A stretch of DNA of 64,000 nucleotides from Saururus chinensis (GCA_035235625.1 CP141146.1:17478501-17542500), one strand, 5' to 3'; positions 12,515 to 25,135 are shown, counted from the stretch's first letter. The notes: generated by a model not told the origin, from the sequence alone. Made by a program: numbers and translations.

Positions 12515-12860
12515 CAGACGTTTGATGCTCTGTTGAGAGCAATGTATGCTTTGTTTTGGTTTGTGTGCTGTATTAAGCCTAGACGTTTGATGCTCTGTTG
12601 AGAGCGTTGTAAGTTTTCGCCCTTCGTGGGCTCTGTATGTTTCTGCCTATAGATGGCACTGTATGTTCTGCCCAAGAGTGGCACTATATGTTCCTGCCCA
12701 AGAGTGGCATTGTATGATTCCGCCTAAGAGGCACTGTATGTTTCTGCCCAAGAGTGGCACTGACACTATAAGACCCATTATGGTGGGCAATTCTATGGCA
12801 CTATAAGACCCCTTATGTGTGGGCAATTGTATGACCCCTTATGTGGGTGTATGTTTGCGC
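12515..12860. repeat. Three kinds of tandem repeat inside the solo LTR
   Basis: First, a ~64-bp unit containing GACGTTTGATGCTCTGTTG occurs twice (12518 and 12582). Then a ~27-bp unit around TGCCCAAGAGTGGCACT occurs about five times (12636-12765), followed by CACTATAAGACCC ... GGGCAATT repeats (12764-12860). The last unit also appears, inverted, at the end of the window (63960-64000). Confidence 0.7.
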
Positions 12861-13049
12861 GCTTAGGTAAGTAGTATCATGGATATACTCTTACCTGTTT
12901 GATCCTGTGCCCCATGAGCATAGTTGTGCCTTACCTTTGGAAAAGTCCATGGCGTCTAGTCACTCCCCGGAGGTTAAGGTGATGCCCCAGTGACATTCTT
13001 TTCCTTTTCGATGCTGGAGCTTATTAGTTGTAATGAGCTTCAGTGGTCG

Positions 13050-13270
13050 ATAGTATGAGTATGAGTATGTACATTTTTGAGTAAGCGTATGATTATGAGG
13101 ATGAGCACGATTGTAAGAGTGAGTATGAGCACGACTGTAAGAGTGAGTATGAGTACGAGTAAGTGTAAGACTGTACGAGCAAGGTCGTACGAGTAAGTGT
13201 AACATTGTACGAGTAAGGTCGTACAAGTACGTGTAAGTTGTATGAGTTAGCGTATGATGGTACGAGTATG
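13050..13270. repeat. GAGTAAGTGTAAG / GTACGAG short tandem repeats
   Basis: Imperfect repeats of GTACGAGTAAG and GAGTATGAG. The inverted counterpart lies at 63470-63720 in the related LTR. Confidence 0.65.
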
Positions 13271-13947
13271 TTTGTAAGACCCTGATTAAGGGTGTTTGTA
13301 TGAGTTTGGTTTCGTGGTATGCTACACATGATTATATGCTTATGAGCATAATTATGTTATACGTTATTTGCTTCATGTTGAGTTGCATGATGCATGTTTT
13401 TTTATGAACTTACCGAGTTCAATATTTGGATTCCCCTACTGGGTATTTTCCTACTGAGTATGAATATACTCACCCTACTATTTTTTTAGCCCCGTGGTTC
13501 GGGAGGCTTTTGCAGGTTTGTGCTGTGAGCTCCTGGAGATGGATGCTCGTTTCTGCGAAGGATTGTTTCCCCCTCGACTCAGGTATATTTGACTCAAGGG
13601 TATAATTGGTGCCATGATCTGATGTATTTGGTGAGATTTAAGTGTTTGTATCTTCTGGACTTTTAATTTGGATCAGATAGTAGACTGTTTATGGGACTTG
13701 TACTCGGGGACGCCTGGAAGTTATTTGTATTTGAAAATCCATGATCATGGTGATTTAGTCGTACGCTTATTTTTGAGTGACGCCTGAGGATATTTGATTT
13801 GATGGTACGATGTTTAACTATATGATGTTTTAAATTATAAACTGTTTATACGGGTTTTGATTTCGTCAGTTTTACTCCGATTTAAAAATAAAAAATTTTC
13901 TGTGAATTTTATGGAAAATGTATGAAAATCTCGGGCGTTACATGAAG

Positions 13948-16900
13948 GTACCTTCCCAATCTTTAATCAATTAGCTAGAATTTTGAATGACCCTGGTGCA
14001 TTACATTCATTCATTGCTAAAGTGTTTGTGGAGGATGTTGGAAATCCTATAAGTAGATTAGATGTGTCGTTTTCTATTTTCACTCTACTAGGAAAAGTAA
14101 TCTTAGTTGATGAATGTTTGAAGGGTGTGTTTGTTGAATTGGGAGGAAATACTTCATTTGCTTATCTACTTAGTTTAGAGATGATAGATTATGATATTAT
14201 ATTGGGTATGGATTGGCTTTCGATTTACAATGCGATGGTGGATTGTAAATTGAAAAAGATAAACTTATGTTTACCGGGGGATAAGTCAATCAAAATTCAA
14301 GGAATGTTGGGAAGAGAAAATTCCTTTGTTATTTTTGATATGAGAGTTCAAAGATTGTTATAGATGGGGTGTATTATCTTCATGGCTAGTGTAGTGGTAG
14401 TAAGTGAAGAGAAGTATAAGTTCGAAGAGATACCAGTAATAAAAGAATTGTCAGATGTCTTTCTGAAGGATCTACCGGGTCTACCCCTAATGAGGGAAAT
14501 AGACTTCACTATAGGTATAATTATGAGAACATTACCCGTTTTGAGGGCCCTGTACCAGATAATTCCAATAAAGTTAAAAGAACTCAAGACTCAACTCTAC
14601 GAATTATTAAAGAAGAGGTTTATTAGACCAAGTGTCTCACCATGGGGTGCCCATGGACTTCTAGAGTCTGGATGCCTGTTTGTGTCCATGTCCGTTTTTA
14701 TATAGAGAGGGTAATTTTTTGTGCCCAAGGCACACATAGACGCGAACATGGATCAAGTTTTTGTCTGCGCTGATGGGGAGCTATGGAAACAGACATGCCC
14801 TTGTCCGTATCCATAGATATACGTGTCCACTACCCTTAGTTAACACTCCCAGAAATATTCGTGCATTATTAAATACTAGAAAAAAAATAGAATTCAACAT
14901 CTATGTGGCATGTTAGGACAATTCAAACTTGCTACATATGTACTAGACAACTTGAAAACAGGAATCTAGTACCTATGTAGCATGTTAGGACAATTTTAAC
15001 ATGCTACAAAGCTACTAGGAAATTTAGATTGAGATAAAATTTAGTTCTTGAAGTATTTGTCCATGTCCATCTGTGTTCGTAGTGAATATACTTGGACAAA
15101 GTATGATATGGACTAGGGCAAACACGGACAAGGGGTATGCAAATGGTGGACATACATTGACAACCCTATGTTAGTGCCCATATCTTTCCATGAGAACCCC
15201 TAGGTGCACTATTTCTTTTTGTCAAGAAGAAGGATGAGTCAATGAGGTCATGCATTGATTATATCATGGTTAACAAAGTCACTATAAAAAGCATGTATCC
15301 ACTACCTAGAGTTCTTGATTAGTTTGACTAATTACAAGCGGCAAAAGGTGTTCTCTTAGATTGATCTAAGATCTAGATATCACCAATTTAGGATTAAGGA
15401 GGGAGATATATCTAAGAAAACTTTCTAAACAAGATACGATCATTATGATTTTTTGGTAATGCCTTTTGGGCTCTGCAATGCCCCAAGATATTTATGGATT
15501 TAATAAACTGCATTTACATATTTGTGTTAATTAAGTTTGTTATCGTTTTTGTCGTACTTCGCAAGCATCAACTTTATTCAAAGTTTAGTAAGTGTGATTA
15601 TTTTTATGAGAAACATTAATTTTGTATGGCATATTATTTCTAAGGAAGGGGTGTTGGTTACCCCGCAAAGGTAGAAGCAGTTTCGAATTAGGAAAGGCCA
15701 AAACAATGTAACGGAGATGAGGAGTTTCCATGGATTGGTAGGATATTATAGGAGATTCATATGAGTATTTTCAACTATATTACTCTTCCAATGATTAAGC
15801 TGACACAAAAGAATGCAAAATTTGAATAGAGTGATGAATGTGAGAAAAGTTTTTAAAAATTAGAGGAAAAACTGACAAGTGCTACAGTATTGGCATTATC
15901 AGAAGGAGAGGAAGATTTTGGAGTTTGTAGTGATGCATCTATAAAGGACTTGGATGCATATTGATGCAACACAGAAGAGTAGTTGCTTACATGTTTAGGC
16001 AACTATGAACACATGAACAAACTATCCAACACGATCTTTAATTAGCTATTGTACTGTTTACTTTGAAAGTTTGGAGGCACTATCTCTATGGAGTAACTTT
16101 CCAAGTTTATACTAATTAACAAAGTCTAAAATACGTCTTCTCTCAAAAGGATTTGAATATGATAAAAAGGAGATGGCTAGAATATTTGATGACTATGGTT
16201 TTATTATTTCCTATCACCTTGACAAAAGCAAATATACTGGCCAATGCTTTGAGTAGGAAGATGAAAGTTATAGTCACTGGATTTATGTTGAAAGAATGAG
16301 ATTTAATTGAGGAATTAGCTAAGTTGCACGTTGAAGAGATAATGAGAGACAAAAAACCATTAATAGCCAACTTAAAGATTAAGACTCATGTGGTATAAAA
16401 GATTTTAGAAATACAACTCTTGGACAAAGAAATTCAAAGTTTAGAAGGAGTGAAAGATTTCTTGAAAGAAGCAGATGAGGAAATAAGGTTTAGGAATCAT
16501 TTAGTGGTTCGTAGTAATGAAGAGCTAAAGAAAGAATTGTTGGAAACCACTTACCACTCCCAATATACTATCCACCCGAAAGAAATCAAGATGAATAGAT
16601 ATTTGAAGGAAGGATTTTGGTGGAACAGAATGAAGAAAGACAATGGGAATTTGTATCAAAAAGCTTGACTTGTCAACAAGTGAAAGGGAAACATTCAAGG
16701 TCTGCGAGAACACTTAATCCCCTAGAAATTCCTCAATGGAAATGGGAAGATGTTATAATAGATTTTGTGGTGGGATTGCTTACAACTCAAAAGAAGAATG
16801 ATGTCATATGGGTAATAGTGGATAGATTAGCTAAATCTACTCAATTCTTACCAATTATATGGACCCCATCACCCGAGAGCTTGACAAGGCTTTACATTTA

Positions 16901-17193
16901 AGAAATTGTAAGGTTACATGAAACACCATTGTCTATTATATCGGATAGAGATCCTAGATTTTCACATAAATATTGGAGTGGTATACAAAAAGCATTGAGA
17001 ACCAAGTTACAATTTTGTATAACTTTTCATCCCCAAATGGATGGTTAATATGAATAAATGATTCAAACTTTGGAGGATATGTTTCGTGCTTATGCGCTAG
17101 AATGGAAAGGAAATTAGGAAGAATTTTTTCCACTCATAGAATTTTTTTACAATAATAATTATCATTCTAGCATGACATGACACCTTTTAAAAG
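13948..17193 (+). pseudogene. gypsy pol, broken (protease, RT, RNase H, integrase; copy 1)
   Basis: The protease region (13983-14363) keeps the YDIILGMDWL block, but its catalytic triad area reads DPGA in place of D-S/T-G-A. RT begins at about 14380. It is split by an insertion (14659-15190) at the SPWGA block and continues to about 15680 with stops; the catalytic D-D block after FVIVF (about 15540) is missing. RNase H remnants follow (15780-16260). Integrase has the HHCC region (16420-16670), DFVVG, SDRDPRF and HPQMDG. It stops at MTPF, before the integrase C-terminus. It cannot be functional. Confidence 0.85.
14659..15190. mobile_element. ~0.53-kb non-coding insertion inside RT (copy 1)
   Basis: The reading frame breaks after SPWGA and resumes at FVKK-type sequence near 15215. 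The inserted DNA is rich in GTCCATGTCCG / TGTCCGTGTCC motifs at its ends and contains inverted ATGTGGCATGTTAGGAC / GCTACA units. Its right end, GACAACCCTA, resembles hAT-type MITE ends. Gypsy copy 2 carries the same insertion at the same site (51344-51882). Confidence 0.7.
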
Positions 17194-18997
17194 GTAAATT
17201 ATTATTTTAATGTTTTGCCTATATAGATAAGTGTCAGTTTACTGTTTGTGTACGTATAGATCTCAGTGATCACATTTAAACAATCGGTGAGCACATATAA
17301 ATAGTCCAATCAAACAAATAATATGACAAAGGAAGCTCGTTTGTCAATGTTATAGCACTTCCATAAGGCAAAATGTGATGTTTCTTTGCTTAGATGGCAT
17401 GCGAGAATTGAGGAGACGTTAATGTAATAGCTGCACTTGTGGTCTCTGGATAGATTAATAGGATACCTATGATTTTTTAAGAATATTCTTCATAGAGGAA
17501 CTAGAACGATATTTTGACTATACTAGTAGGAATTGATTGAGTATTTTGAAGATTAATTTGGCGAATGTGACAACCCAATATTGTTAATCATGGTATAGGC
17601 TTTAGCATTGTCACAACTTTCGAATTTGGAAAGAAGTTCGGCTAGGGATCAATTTGGCGTCTTTCAAAAATTTTAAGATAAAATGGGGATAAAATAGGCA
17701 TTATAAAATGCAATGTAAAACATAAGATACTAAGCAATGCCATTTATATGAAGTATAAAGACACTCGTTTGGGAGGTAATTTCTGTTAGTGGAAAGTAAT
17801 TTGTTTACATTGCAAATCGATTTATGAGCCGAAAACCATTTGGAATGGTCATTTAACGTTAAAATGACTTTCCTAACAAAAGTCGAACTTTTGGGTTAAT
17901 TTAAACCTAATTGACCTAAAATCCTATTTCTTCAAGAACTCTCCTCCTTAGGTGAGTTCTTGAAAGAAACTATTTCTTTTTTGAAAGGATGTTTAAAGAC
18001 ATTTTACCCATTAGCCAAAGACGTTTTACCCATTATGTTGAGGATATTTTTATCATTTTTACATGAAAATAAAAAGTGAGCTAAAATCTGATTTCATTTT
18101 TTAAATCATCTAATAAAACCCTAACCAAACGTATTGTATTTTTATTTTTTTTGTCAAAAAATAATTCTCTTACAAAGTCATTTTCTTTCTACTTAAAATT
18201 ATTTGCCAAACGCCCCCTAAATACATTTAGAACCAAAGGATTTGCCATCTTTGATTGTTGGCAAAGTCAATTTGGTGACAATCCAAATGACGAAAGTTGG
18301 AATTCAAAATCCCTTGGTTTTGTGGAATATGTCTTCGTGGAAGAAACTTTCCTCAAATTGTTGATTCTTTTATTTTTTCCACAACAAAAAAAATTTAATA
18401 AAATTTTTTGAGGCAGATTATTGGAAAATCCCTTAGCTTTGTGGAGACGATTTTTACTTTGTGATATCAAATGAGATTTGATTCTTCCACTTTTTAAATT
18501 AATCAATTCTAGGTGTTACAAAACACACTTCTACACAAATCTTTATAAATCATATGTAAAATATGTTGCCAGACGTAAACGTAGCATGCAAAATAAAATT
18601 GAGACACGTAATAAACCAAATGTATAATGTCTTGCAGGTCTACCTATTGGGCCTTGGGCATTGGCTAGGGGTTGCTTTGATCCTGATAGTTGTTACTCCA
18701 TGTTGTGTGCAGGAGAAGGACACAAAGGCACAGCTACGTAAGGAGACTATGGGAGAAGAAGAGATATTAGGCAGAAAATACTTTATCTACTACTCTATTG
18801 GGACCCAAACAACTAACCTAAGCCCATATTGTATAAGAAAAAAACGAGAGAAAATTATATATAGTCTTGTCCACCAAATTAATTATATAAAATTAGAAGG
18901 TCATTTTTTTTCTTGAATACTATTTTAATAATTCTTAAATTTTCAAATAAAGTCACCAACCCTAACCTTTCCCCCTAAATCCTAAAAATACCCTTAC
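17194..18997. repeat. Direct repeat, right copy
   Basis: Second copy of 5860-8415 in the same orientation. The LTR-like element is reduced to 50 bp (17566-17615). After the shared CCCTTAC end, sequence diverges from both the left copy and the gypsy fragment. Confidence 0.8.
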
Positions 18998-20389
18998 TTA
19001 TATGAAGTTTTCCCTTCTATATTTCCCACCTCCTCCACATGGTTGCTGCCTCTTCCCACTACATTTGATGTCGATGCCACTAAAACTGACTCCTTCGTCA
19101 TTGTTTTGCCCTTCTCCTCTCGGCCCCGACACTCCTAGTCACCATTTTCTTCTCTTCTCAATGACTAGAAGGATGGCCTGGTTGTGGCCGATAAAGCCAA
19201 GTTAGAATAGCCGTGGCTAGGTCATGCCAGTGTGGCTAGGCCCAGCCATACCATCTGTCAGTAGTATTGAGTGCACGATAGCTTCTGGCATGAGGAGATA
19301 AAGGGAATTCATTGGCAAATCCCTTATTTAGAGGTAGGATAAACTAATCTCAATGATTAAATTTCTAAGTTTTCACTTCTAATGATACTATGACAAAGTG
19401 CAAGGCAAGTTAGAAAATTATTCTTTGAATATTTCATATATTCAAGTGTTGGTTGGTTTCAAAAATTTTCTTATCAATTATATCCTTATAATGTCTTAAA
19501 TTATAAATTTTAAGTGTTTTGATTAATCAATGGGTATTTAGTCCATTGTGGGAATTGATTTCAACTTATATTTTGACCATGAATGCCATCGCCAATGCGT
19601 TAGAGGGTGTCGTTTGTTAGGAGAAGACACAAAGTTCCCAACATTGATGTTTCGAGGGCACATCACTGTAGAAAATAATGGGCATCATCAGTGGGCCCGA
19701 CATGTTGTGACCACGTCAGTGACCTAGCTTAAATAAGTCTTTTCATTATCGGTAGGGACTGATGTGTCAACGAAGGTGTTGATGTCCATTTATACTTACA
19801 CTGACGCATTAGTGGGATGATCGATGATGGTTCACTCTATGCTTTTAAAATGATATTTTCTAGGTCCATTTGTTGGTCAATGAGGAATACTCTATTAAAT
19901 TTAATTTACATAAATAATGTAAGTAAATATTGAAACACATGATAAAAATCATGTGGGAAGAGGCTAAAGTAAACTCTAGGGCATACCAAGAAGGTAGTGG
20001 CCTTGATCGGGTGTTGTATGACACTTAAGATCATTAGTACCACGTGTCTACATGGGCTAATAGGTGGGTCCATTTAGCCACGTAGAACAATTTATAATTG
20101 TTTGAAATGATCAATCACTAGCAGTTTTAGTTACTTTAAAAAAACATTTTCGAAATAGATTTCTTTCCTTGTTGAAGTAAAAATGTCAATTTTGGAGACT
20201 TATATAAAGTCTTATAAGTGACGAATTGAAGAGAGGAAGACCTAGAAAATATTGAATAAAAAAGAGAGTCCTTTTTCACATTGTTTTCCTTGAGAATTCA
20301 CAAATGAGTTTAAAAAGATTATCAATAATGAATTCATGCTGATGTACAATTGAGAAGAGAAGATTTCATAAAGAAATTTTAGAGAGAAG
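18998..20389. other. Gene-free stretch with possible CACTA-type remnant
   Basis: No coding domain is recognised. At about 19665 the sequence CACTGTAGAAAATAATGG is followed by repeated TCAGTGGG and ATTAGTGGG motifs, recalling the end and subterminal repeats of a CACTA transposon. No matching second end was found, so this is tentative. Confidence 0.3.
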
Positions 20390-21420
20390 TCGGCAAAATT
20401 CTTCAAAGGAGTTGAAGAATCTTAAGGAGGTAAGTCAACAATTAAGGAAGGAGTTCTTGTTTAAGTTGCTAGAAGAAAAAGAAAGAGATCAAAATACGAA
20501 GAAGAAAAACTTCAATGATTCAAGGGAGATAGAATTGAAGGCCAACATTATCAATAAGAGAAGACTGAATAAAAGGGGTTTGTGTTAAGTCTTAAGGTTG
20601 GTTGGCGGTTTTGAGTCTTGTAAAATCTATATAATTCTAGTACATTAATTTAGATTTGGATTGAAGTTGTTGTGATTTTTTACCCTAGTTGGGGTATTCT
20701 ATGTTAAGTCCTCTGATTATGTGGTTTGTTTGTGTGATTTTATGATTGATTGATCATAAATATACATAATTATTAAGTTTTTTTTTAGCTATATAAGATA
20801 ATTTTGTGCAATTAGGCCATATCTTATAATATTTATTTTTGTTAGATAATTGGACTAGGGGCAATGTGGTGATGCTATAGGTTGATTAAATGGATATTAA
20901 ATTCTTAATTGTTAGCATAGAGAGAGATTGGTGTGTATGTTTTGAGAGTATAGAACTTTCCTTTGGCTGAATGTGGTATCATTCAATTGTTCTTTTTGTG
21001 AATAATTGTTGAGGGTTTAATCACATATCACACACACCTTGAGGAGTTGTAGTAAAATTCAATGAGAGATTGAAGACTCAAGCTAAAGTCTTTAACAAGA
21101 GGAGCTTGTTTGTAGATGCTAGAAGAAGATGAAGACATAACAAGGAGGAAAAATGCTTCAAAACTTGAGGAGAGAAGACTTGAAGGCCAATCACAAAAGA
21201 AGAGGGAGATCTAAACAAAGGAAGGGTTTGTGTTATAATCTTCACAAGAAGTTGGTTGTTTGCTTGTGTTAATGTAAAAGTATAACTTGCTAGTGCATTG
21301 ATTTAGTCGTTGAGAGACTTCTTTGGGTTTTACACATAAAAATCATGTGTTTGCTTGTGTAGTTGCATGATTGATGGTTTGATAGATGATTAGAATAATC
21401 ATGAATGCACTCATATTTAG
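20390..21420. repeat. Degenerate direct repeat, ~0.67 kb apart
   Basis: Sequence at about 20390-20780 resembles 21060-21420. Both have GCTAGAAGAA, GAAGGCCAA, GGGTTTGTGTTA, GTTGGTTG and AGTGCATTGATTTAG in the same order. It may be the remnant of a small LTR element (TRIM or copia type). No primer site or coding frame was identified. Confidence 0.4.
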
Positions 21421-22985
21421 GTTTTAGTTGTTTCATCTTTGAAAAAATTATTACGCAAAAGTGGTTAAAACTCTTAATTTCTTACTTGTCGAAGTAATAG
21501 GGTTAAAAAACAATCTACTGATATGCCAAGGTTGGATAGATTGATTTTAAACTCTCACCCGCCAGTAATAGGGCGGATTGGCTTCCAGATAGCACACCCA
21601 TGTGCTATCCCAGCCACACCTACCAAACATGGTTTTTTGGGTGGTGAGATGGCAAGAAAAAGGTAGAATGGGGCCGGTCCCCACCGTTGTTTCCCTATGG
21701 TAAATCGGCAAAGGCGGTCTAGAGATGGGTTGGCTGCTGGCAATGACAGAAACGAGAAAAACAACAAAAAAATGGGGTCAATGTGCAACCAAAATAGGGA
21801 GCAATCTGGCGGATGTTGGCTAGGAGCAACAACCTCCCACCATCGTTGTGCCAGGATGGAGCCGGCTGGAGGCTGACTAGTCATGGATGGCCAAACAGCA
21901 GTCGTCGTGAAAGCATAACAAATGTCGGTGATTTATTATACGGGTGGGAGGAGGAGTATAGATGGCCAAAGAGGTGGCGGGTCTAGGCTGGGGAGGGCCC
22001 TACTATCATCGTCAAGCCTGGGTGAAGTAGGACGGACACTAGCGGGCCCTTGCCAACCCATAGAGGCAGTGGAAAAAGGAGCCTGGGTGATTAGCAGCTG
22101 CAGATGCACAATTAGAAGGGAGGCGGCTTTTTAGATTGCACACAATGGGTCAGGCACAAATGACGCGCTCGATATGCTATTATGTATTCTTTTTTTTCTT
22201 TTCTACCTTATCTTTCCATTTTTCTTATCTTTTTTCTTTTTTTTTCTTTCCTTTTAATGCTGAAAACTTTTGTGGTAAGCCGAAGACCACTATACATGAC
22301 TAAGCCCCACACCCAAATTTACAAGTACGAATAACGCAATAAAATATAAAAATTAAATATGCTAAAATATCAATTTTTCTAAAATTTTTTTAGAACATTA
22401 CAAAAATACCCAAACAACAAGACATGCATCACATAGCTAAAGTAGGGAAGTTAAGATTGGAAGTGTCAAAAGAAAATCAGACACTGAGCACAAGACAAGA
22501 GCCAGTAGACACCACAAGGAGGTCAACTTGGGAAAGGAGAAAAAATGGTAGGAGAAACAAGAGTGTTTTTGAGGAGACTTGTAAGCTTGTATTGTTCCTA
22601 TTGAATCACGTTTTTCCTGATGAAGCCTCTTTATTGAGTGCGAACCCTATGTGTAACTGAATTTTGCCAAACACGTATCAATGTTTAATTGTTCTTGACA
22701 ATTTGTTTAATCTATATGGATGATCATGTGGGCATGAGTTTAACAATATTTTTAGGGCATGAGCTTGACAGTACTTCGAAAAAACATTTCAGTGGTTGGA
22801 ACAAAAATAAATTTACTCTTTTCTCCTAAATATAGATCGTATAAAACGCCCTCTTAATATGCACTCGGCACTTGCGAAATCACGTGTGTCAAAGCATTTT
22901 AAGTCGCACATGAACCATGGCTCATGTTAACTTTTTCCTTTTATATAAAAGACTACTCTCAATTACCTAACTAGATGGTCATAAG
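21421..22985. other. Gene-free stretch
   Basis: A moderately GC-rich part (21540-22140) has open frames on both strands with no recognisable domain. It is followed by a poly-T-rich tract (22185-22250) and low-complexity AT-rich sequence. I see no gene. Confidence 0.4.
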
Positions 22986-24312
22986 TAGGGGTGTGAATGA
23001 GCCGAGTCAAGCCGAGTATTGGGCTTGTTCGGTTTAGCTCGAATAGTTCAAACTCAACTTGAAGCTCGAATCTTCTAGCCCGAGCTCGGCTCAAACTAAA
23101 AATTCAGAGTTTGGTTCAAGTTCAAGCTTGAACTATAATGAGTCAATCATGACCCTAGGCTTAACCTGGGCTTGAACTAAAAAAAATAGTAAAATATATG
23201 TACATCTAAAGCATATAACATATCCTATATAGTAAGATGTTTTCAATATCAAATAATAAAAAATACACTTCAATAAGAATTGTGATTGCACCTTGAACAA
23301 CTTAGTATAGTCATTAGGAAAGAAGAAAATTATGATAAATTAGTTTTAGTTATAAATACTCTAAAAATGTAGCATTACTATTTTTATCTTTTACGTGCAT
23401 ATAATCACTTAAAAAGATGTAGAAAATAAAAACTCACATAAACATTGTCATCTACTTCTTTGTATATTCTTTTCTTTATATACTTATAAATTTGTCAAAA
23501 AGATATAGAAAATAAAACCCACATTAAGTGTTCTTGACCCTTAGTATGAGTCCAAAATAGAGTAATAGTTCGTAAACTGAGCTTGGTCTTTTAGTGTCAT
23601 GCTTCAGTTTTTTAGAGAATATTTTAATTATTCATTTGTAAATTAAGGCTAGACCACTAGTGACATATTTCTTTGGAAAAGTTCTTAAGTATCTTAGTGG
23701 GATAGCACATTGATCTTCCGTTTTATGTTAATAGCTCCATTTGGTTTTTCAATTGAACAAATTTTAGTTCATCTTGAAAAATTAAATAGTGATATTAATT
23801 TGGGATGAAAGGAGTATATTAATGTTTGTGTCTCTAAAATGTTTACTTTTAAATGACATAGTCCCTCTGTCTCATATTAATAGCTTCATTTATTTTTAAA
23901 AATAAATTAATTTTAAAAAACTAAATAGGATTATTAATGTGGGATGAAGGGAGAATATCATATATAGAAATATACAACTATTATAATTTAATGAGGATAT
24001 ATATCATATATTATACACATATGATAATGAGATTGGTACATATATATGATTATATATCTTTATAATATATATTATAAATATATATTTTAATTCATAATTA
24101 TGTATATATTATTATTTTATATACGAATTATTTATATATAATTTTAGAATTATATTTGAGTTTGAGTATGAATTGAATTGAATTCATACTTGTGCTGAAT
24201 ATGAATTGAATTCAAACTTTTGATTTGAAGCTAGTCTGAGTAGGGGTAAGCTGGAACTCCATTCTATCCAAGCTTATCCAATTTGAGCCAAGCCTGACTT
24301 GTTAACATCCCT
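22986..24312. mobile_element. Possible hAT-like non-autonomous element
   Basis: The left end TAGGGGTGTGAATGAGCCGAG and the right end, whose reverse complement is TAGGGATGTTAACAAG, form imperfect terminal inverted repeats of a type common in plant hAT-like elements. GAGCTCGGCTC-type motifs follow each end inward. The interior is AT-rich (ATATAT runs at 23960-24150) and non-coding. An 8-bp target duplication is not evident. Confidence 0.4.
23863..23955. mobile_element. Stowaway-like MITE
   Basis: About 90 bp bounded by GTCCCTCTGTCTCATATTAA and its near reverse complement TTAATGTGGGATGAAGGGAG, with TA near both sides. It matches the CTCCCTCCGTCCCA end type of Stowaway MITEs. A related copy is at 46812-46925. 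Confidence 0.5.
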
Positions 24313-24315
24313 AAC

Positions 24316-24947
24316 AAAAAATCATCATACTTTGTGCACAACATGAACTTTTTGTTTTTCAACAATGCATTCTGCATTAGCAGATTGCTTGATTACAACG
24401 TGAACAAACAAAAATGATATAGAAAGGCCCATGAAATAATTTTCAATAAAATAAAGAGACCACTATTGCCTAGTTGCAAAAGAAGATAGTCAGCAGTAGT
24501 GGACCCCATTGCCGGCGGTGGAGCCCAGGAGGAGGAGAGCATTGGCGTGCTCCTGCACTTAGGGCTGCATCTTGGGTAGGGTGGGGTCGGGTTTTGCAAT
24601 ACCCAACCCTACCCGAGATAGAACCCAAAATTATAGTACCCGCCCCTACCTGAGATACAACCCGAAATACTAAAACCCGACCCAACCCAAAATATAACCC
24701 GAACCCGACCCGAAAACCCGAATTAAAACCCGAAATACATTAAACCCCTGATAATTTCAATCAAAACCAAAATAACTGTACGTTGATTTTTTAAAGTGAT
24801 AATAAATACTAAAATAAGATATAATCAAGTACAATTCTTTAACAAAAATAATTATTTATACCTGAAATCTTACTTTGACATCTAAATATAAAAAAACTCT
24901 TACTATTAAAATATGATATATTTTTTAATATAATAAAGAGAAGATAT
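24316..24947. repeat. Partial duplication of the decarboxylase 3' end plus GGGTCGGG-type sequence
   Basis: 24496-24562 repeats 24954-25015 (the end of the decarboxylase gene) in the same orientation, 458 bp away, with a 6-bp indel. Between them lies CGGGT/ACCCGA-rich sequence starting TAGGGCTGCA, then AT-rich DNA. This looks like a local duplication associated with a small element insertion downstream of the gene. Confidence 0.6.
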
Positions 24948-25135
24948 TCAGGAGAAGTGGACCCCATTGCCGGCGGTGGAGCCCAGGAGTAGAGCATTGG
25001 CGTGCTCCTGCACTACCTTCCAAGTCATCTTGACATGGTGCTCCTCCGTCAGGGTGGCCCCCACTGCAAACCGGATCATGTACACTCCGCCCACCACCGC
25101 GTGCGTCATGTACGCCTTACCCGACGAGTTGATCG
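24948..25135 (-). pseudogene. TYDC: Tyrosine/DOPA decarboxylase, severed C-terminal fragment
   Basis: Minus-strand reading gives the last ~60 residues of a group II pyridoxal-phosphate decarboxylase: SGKAYMTHAVVGG, then RFAVGATLTEEHHV and a W/EHA-containing end, stopping at 24948-24950. It follows exactly on the last residues of the 5' part (INS at 36060-36075), so the two are one gene of about 518 codons split by the Mutator-like insertion. The 9-bp duplication AGTTGATCG occupies 25127-25135 here. Confidence 0.92.

Larger units (their letters stand above)
9167..13942 (+). mobile_element. Solo LTR, 4,776 bp, 5-bp target duplication
   Basis: It begins TGTAACGCCC and ends GGGCGTTACA. TGAAG is duplicated at 9162-9166 and 13943-13947, and the uninterrupted sequence is visible in gypsy copy 2 near 50625-50635. 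TG...CA ends, a 5-bp duplication and no coding domain indicate a solo LTR left by recombination. A GC-rich block lies at about 9400-11000, and a TTACCGAGTT ... ACTCACCC motif at about 13410-13475 is shared by the other large LTRs here. Overlapping open frames on both strands at 9187-10966 show no domain. Family: probably a long-LTR chromovirus (inference). Confidence 0.85.
8416..17193 (+). mobile_element. Truncated Ty3/gypsy fragment (copy 1), chromovirus-like
   Basis: This segment is collinear with copy 2 (from 49875). It starts inside gag and stops inside integrase, so it lacks both LTRs. It is interrupted by a solo LTR (9167-13942) and by a ~0.53-kb insertion inside reverse transcriptase. 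Many stops and frameshifts are present. It is flanked exactly by the two copies of the direct repeat. Confidence 0.85.

Noticed and set aside
5860-18997. The direct repeats as the LTR pair of one element
   Set aside because: They do not start TG or end CA, lack a primer site next to the inner end, and the enclosed gypsy sequence starts in mid-gag and stops in mid-integrase.
22424-22660. 78-codon open frame
   Set aside because: No recognisable domain, no splice partners and surrounded by repeat DNA; not supported as a gene.
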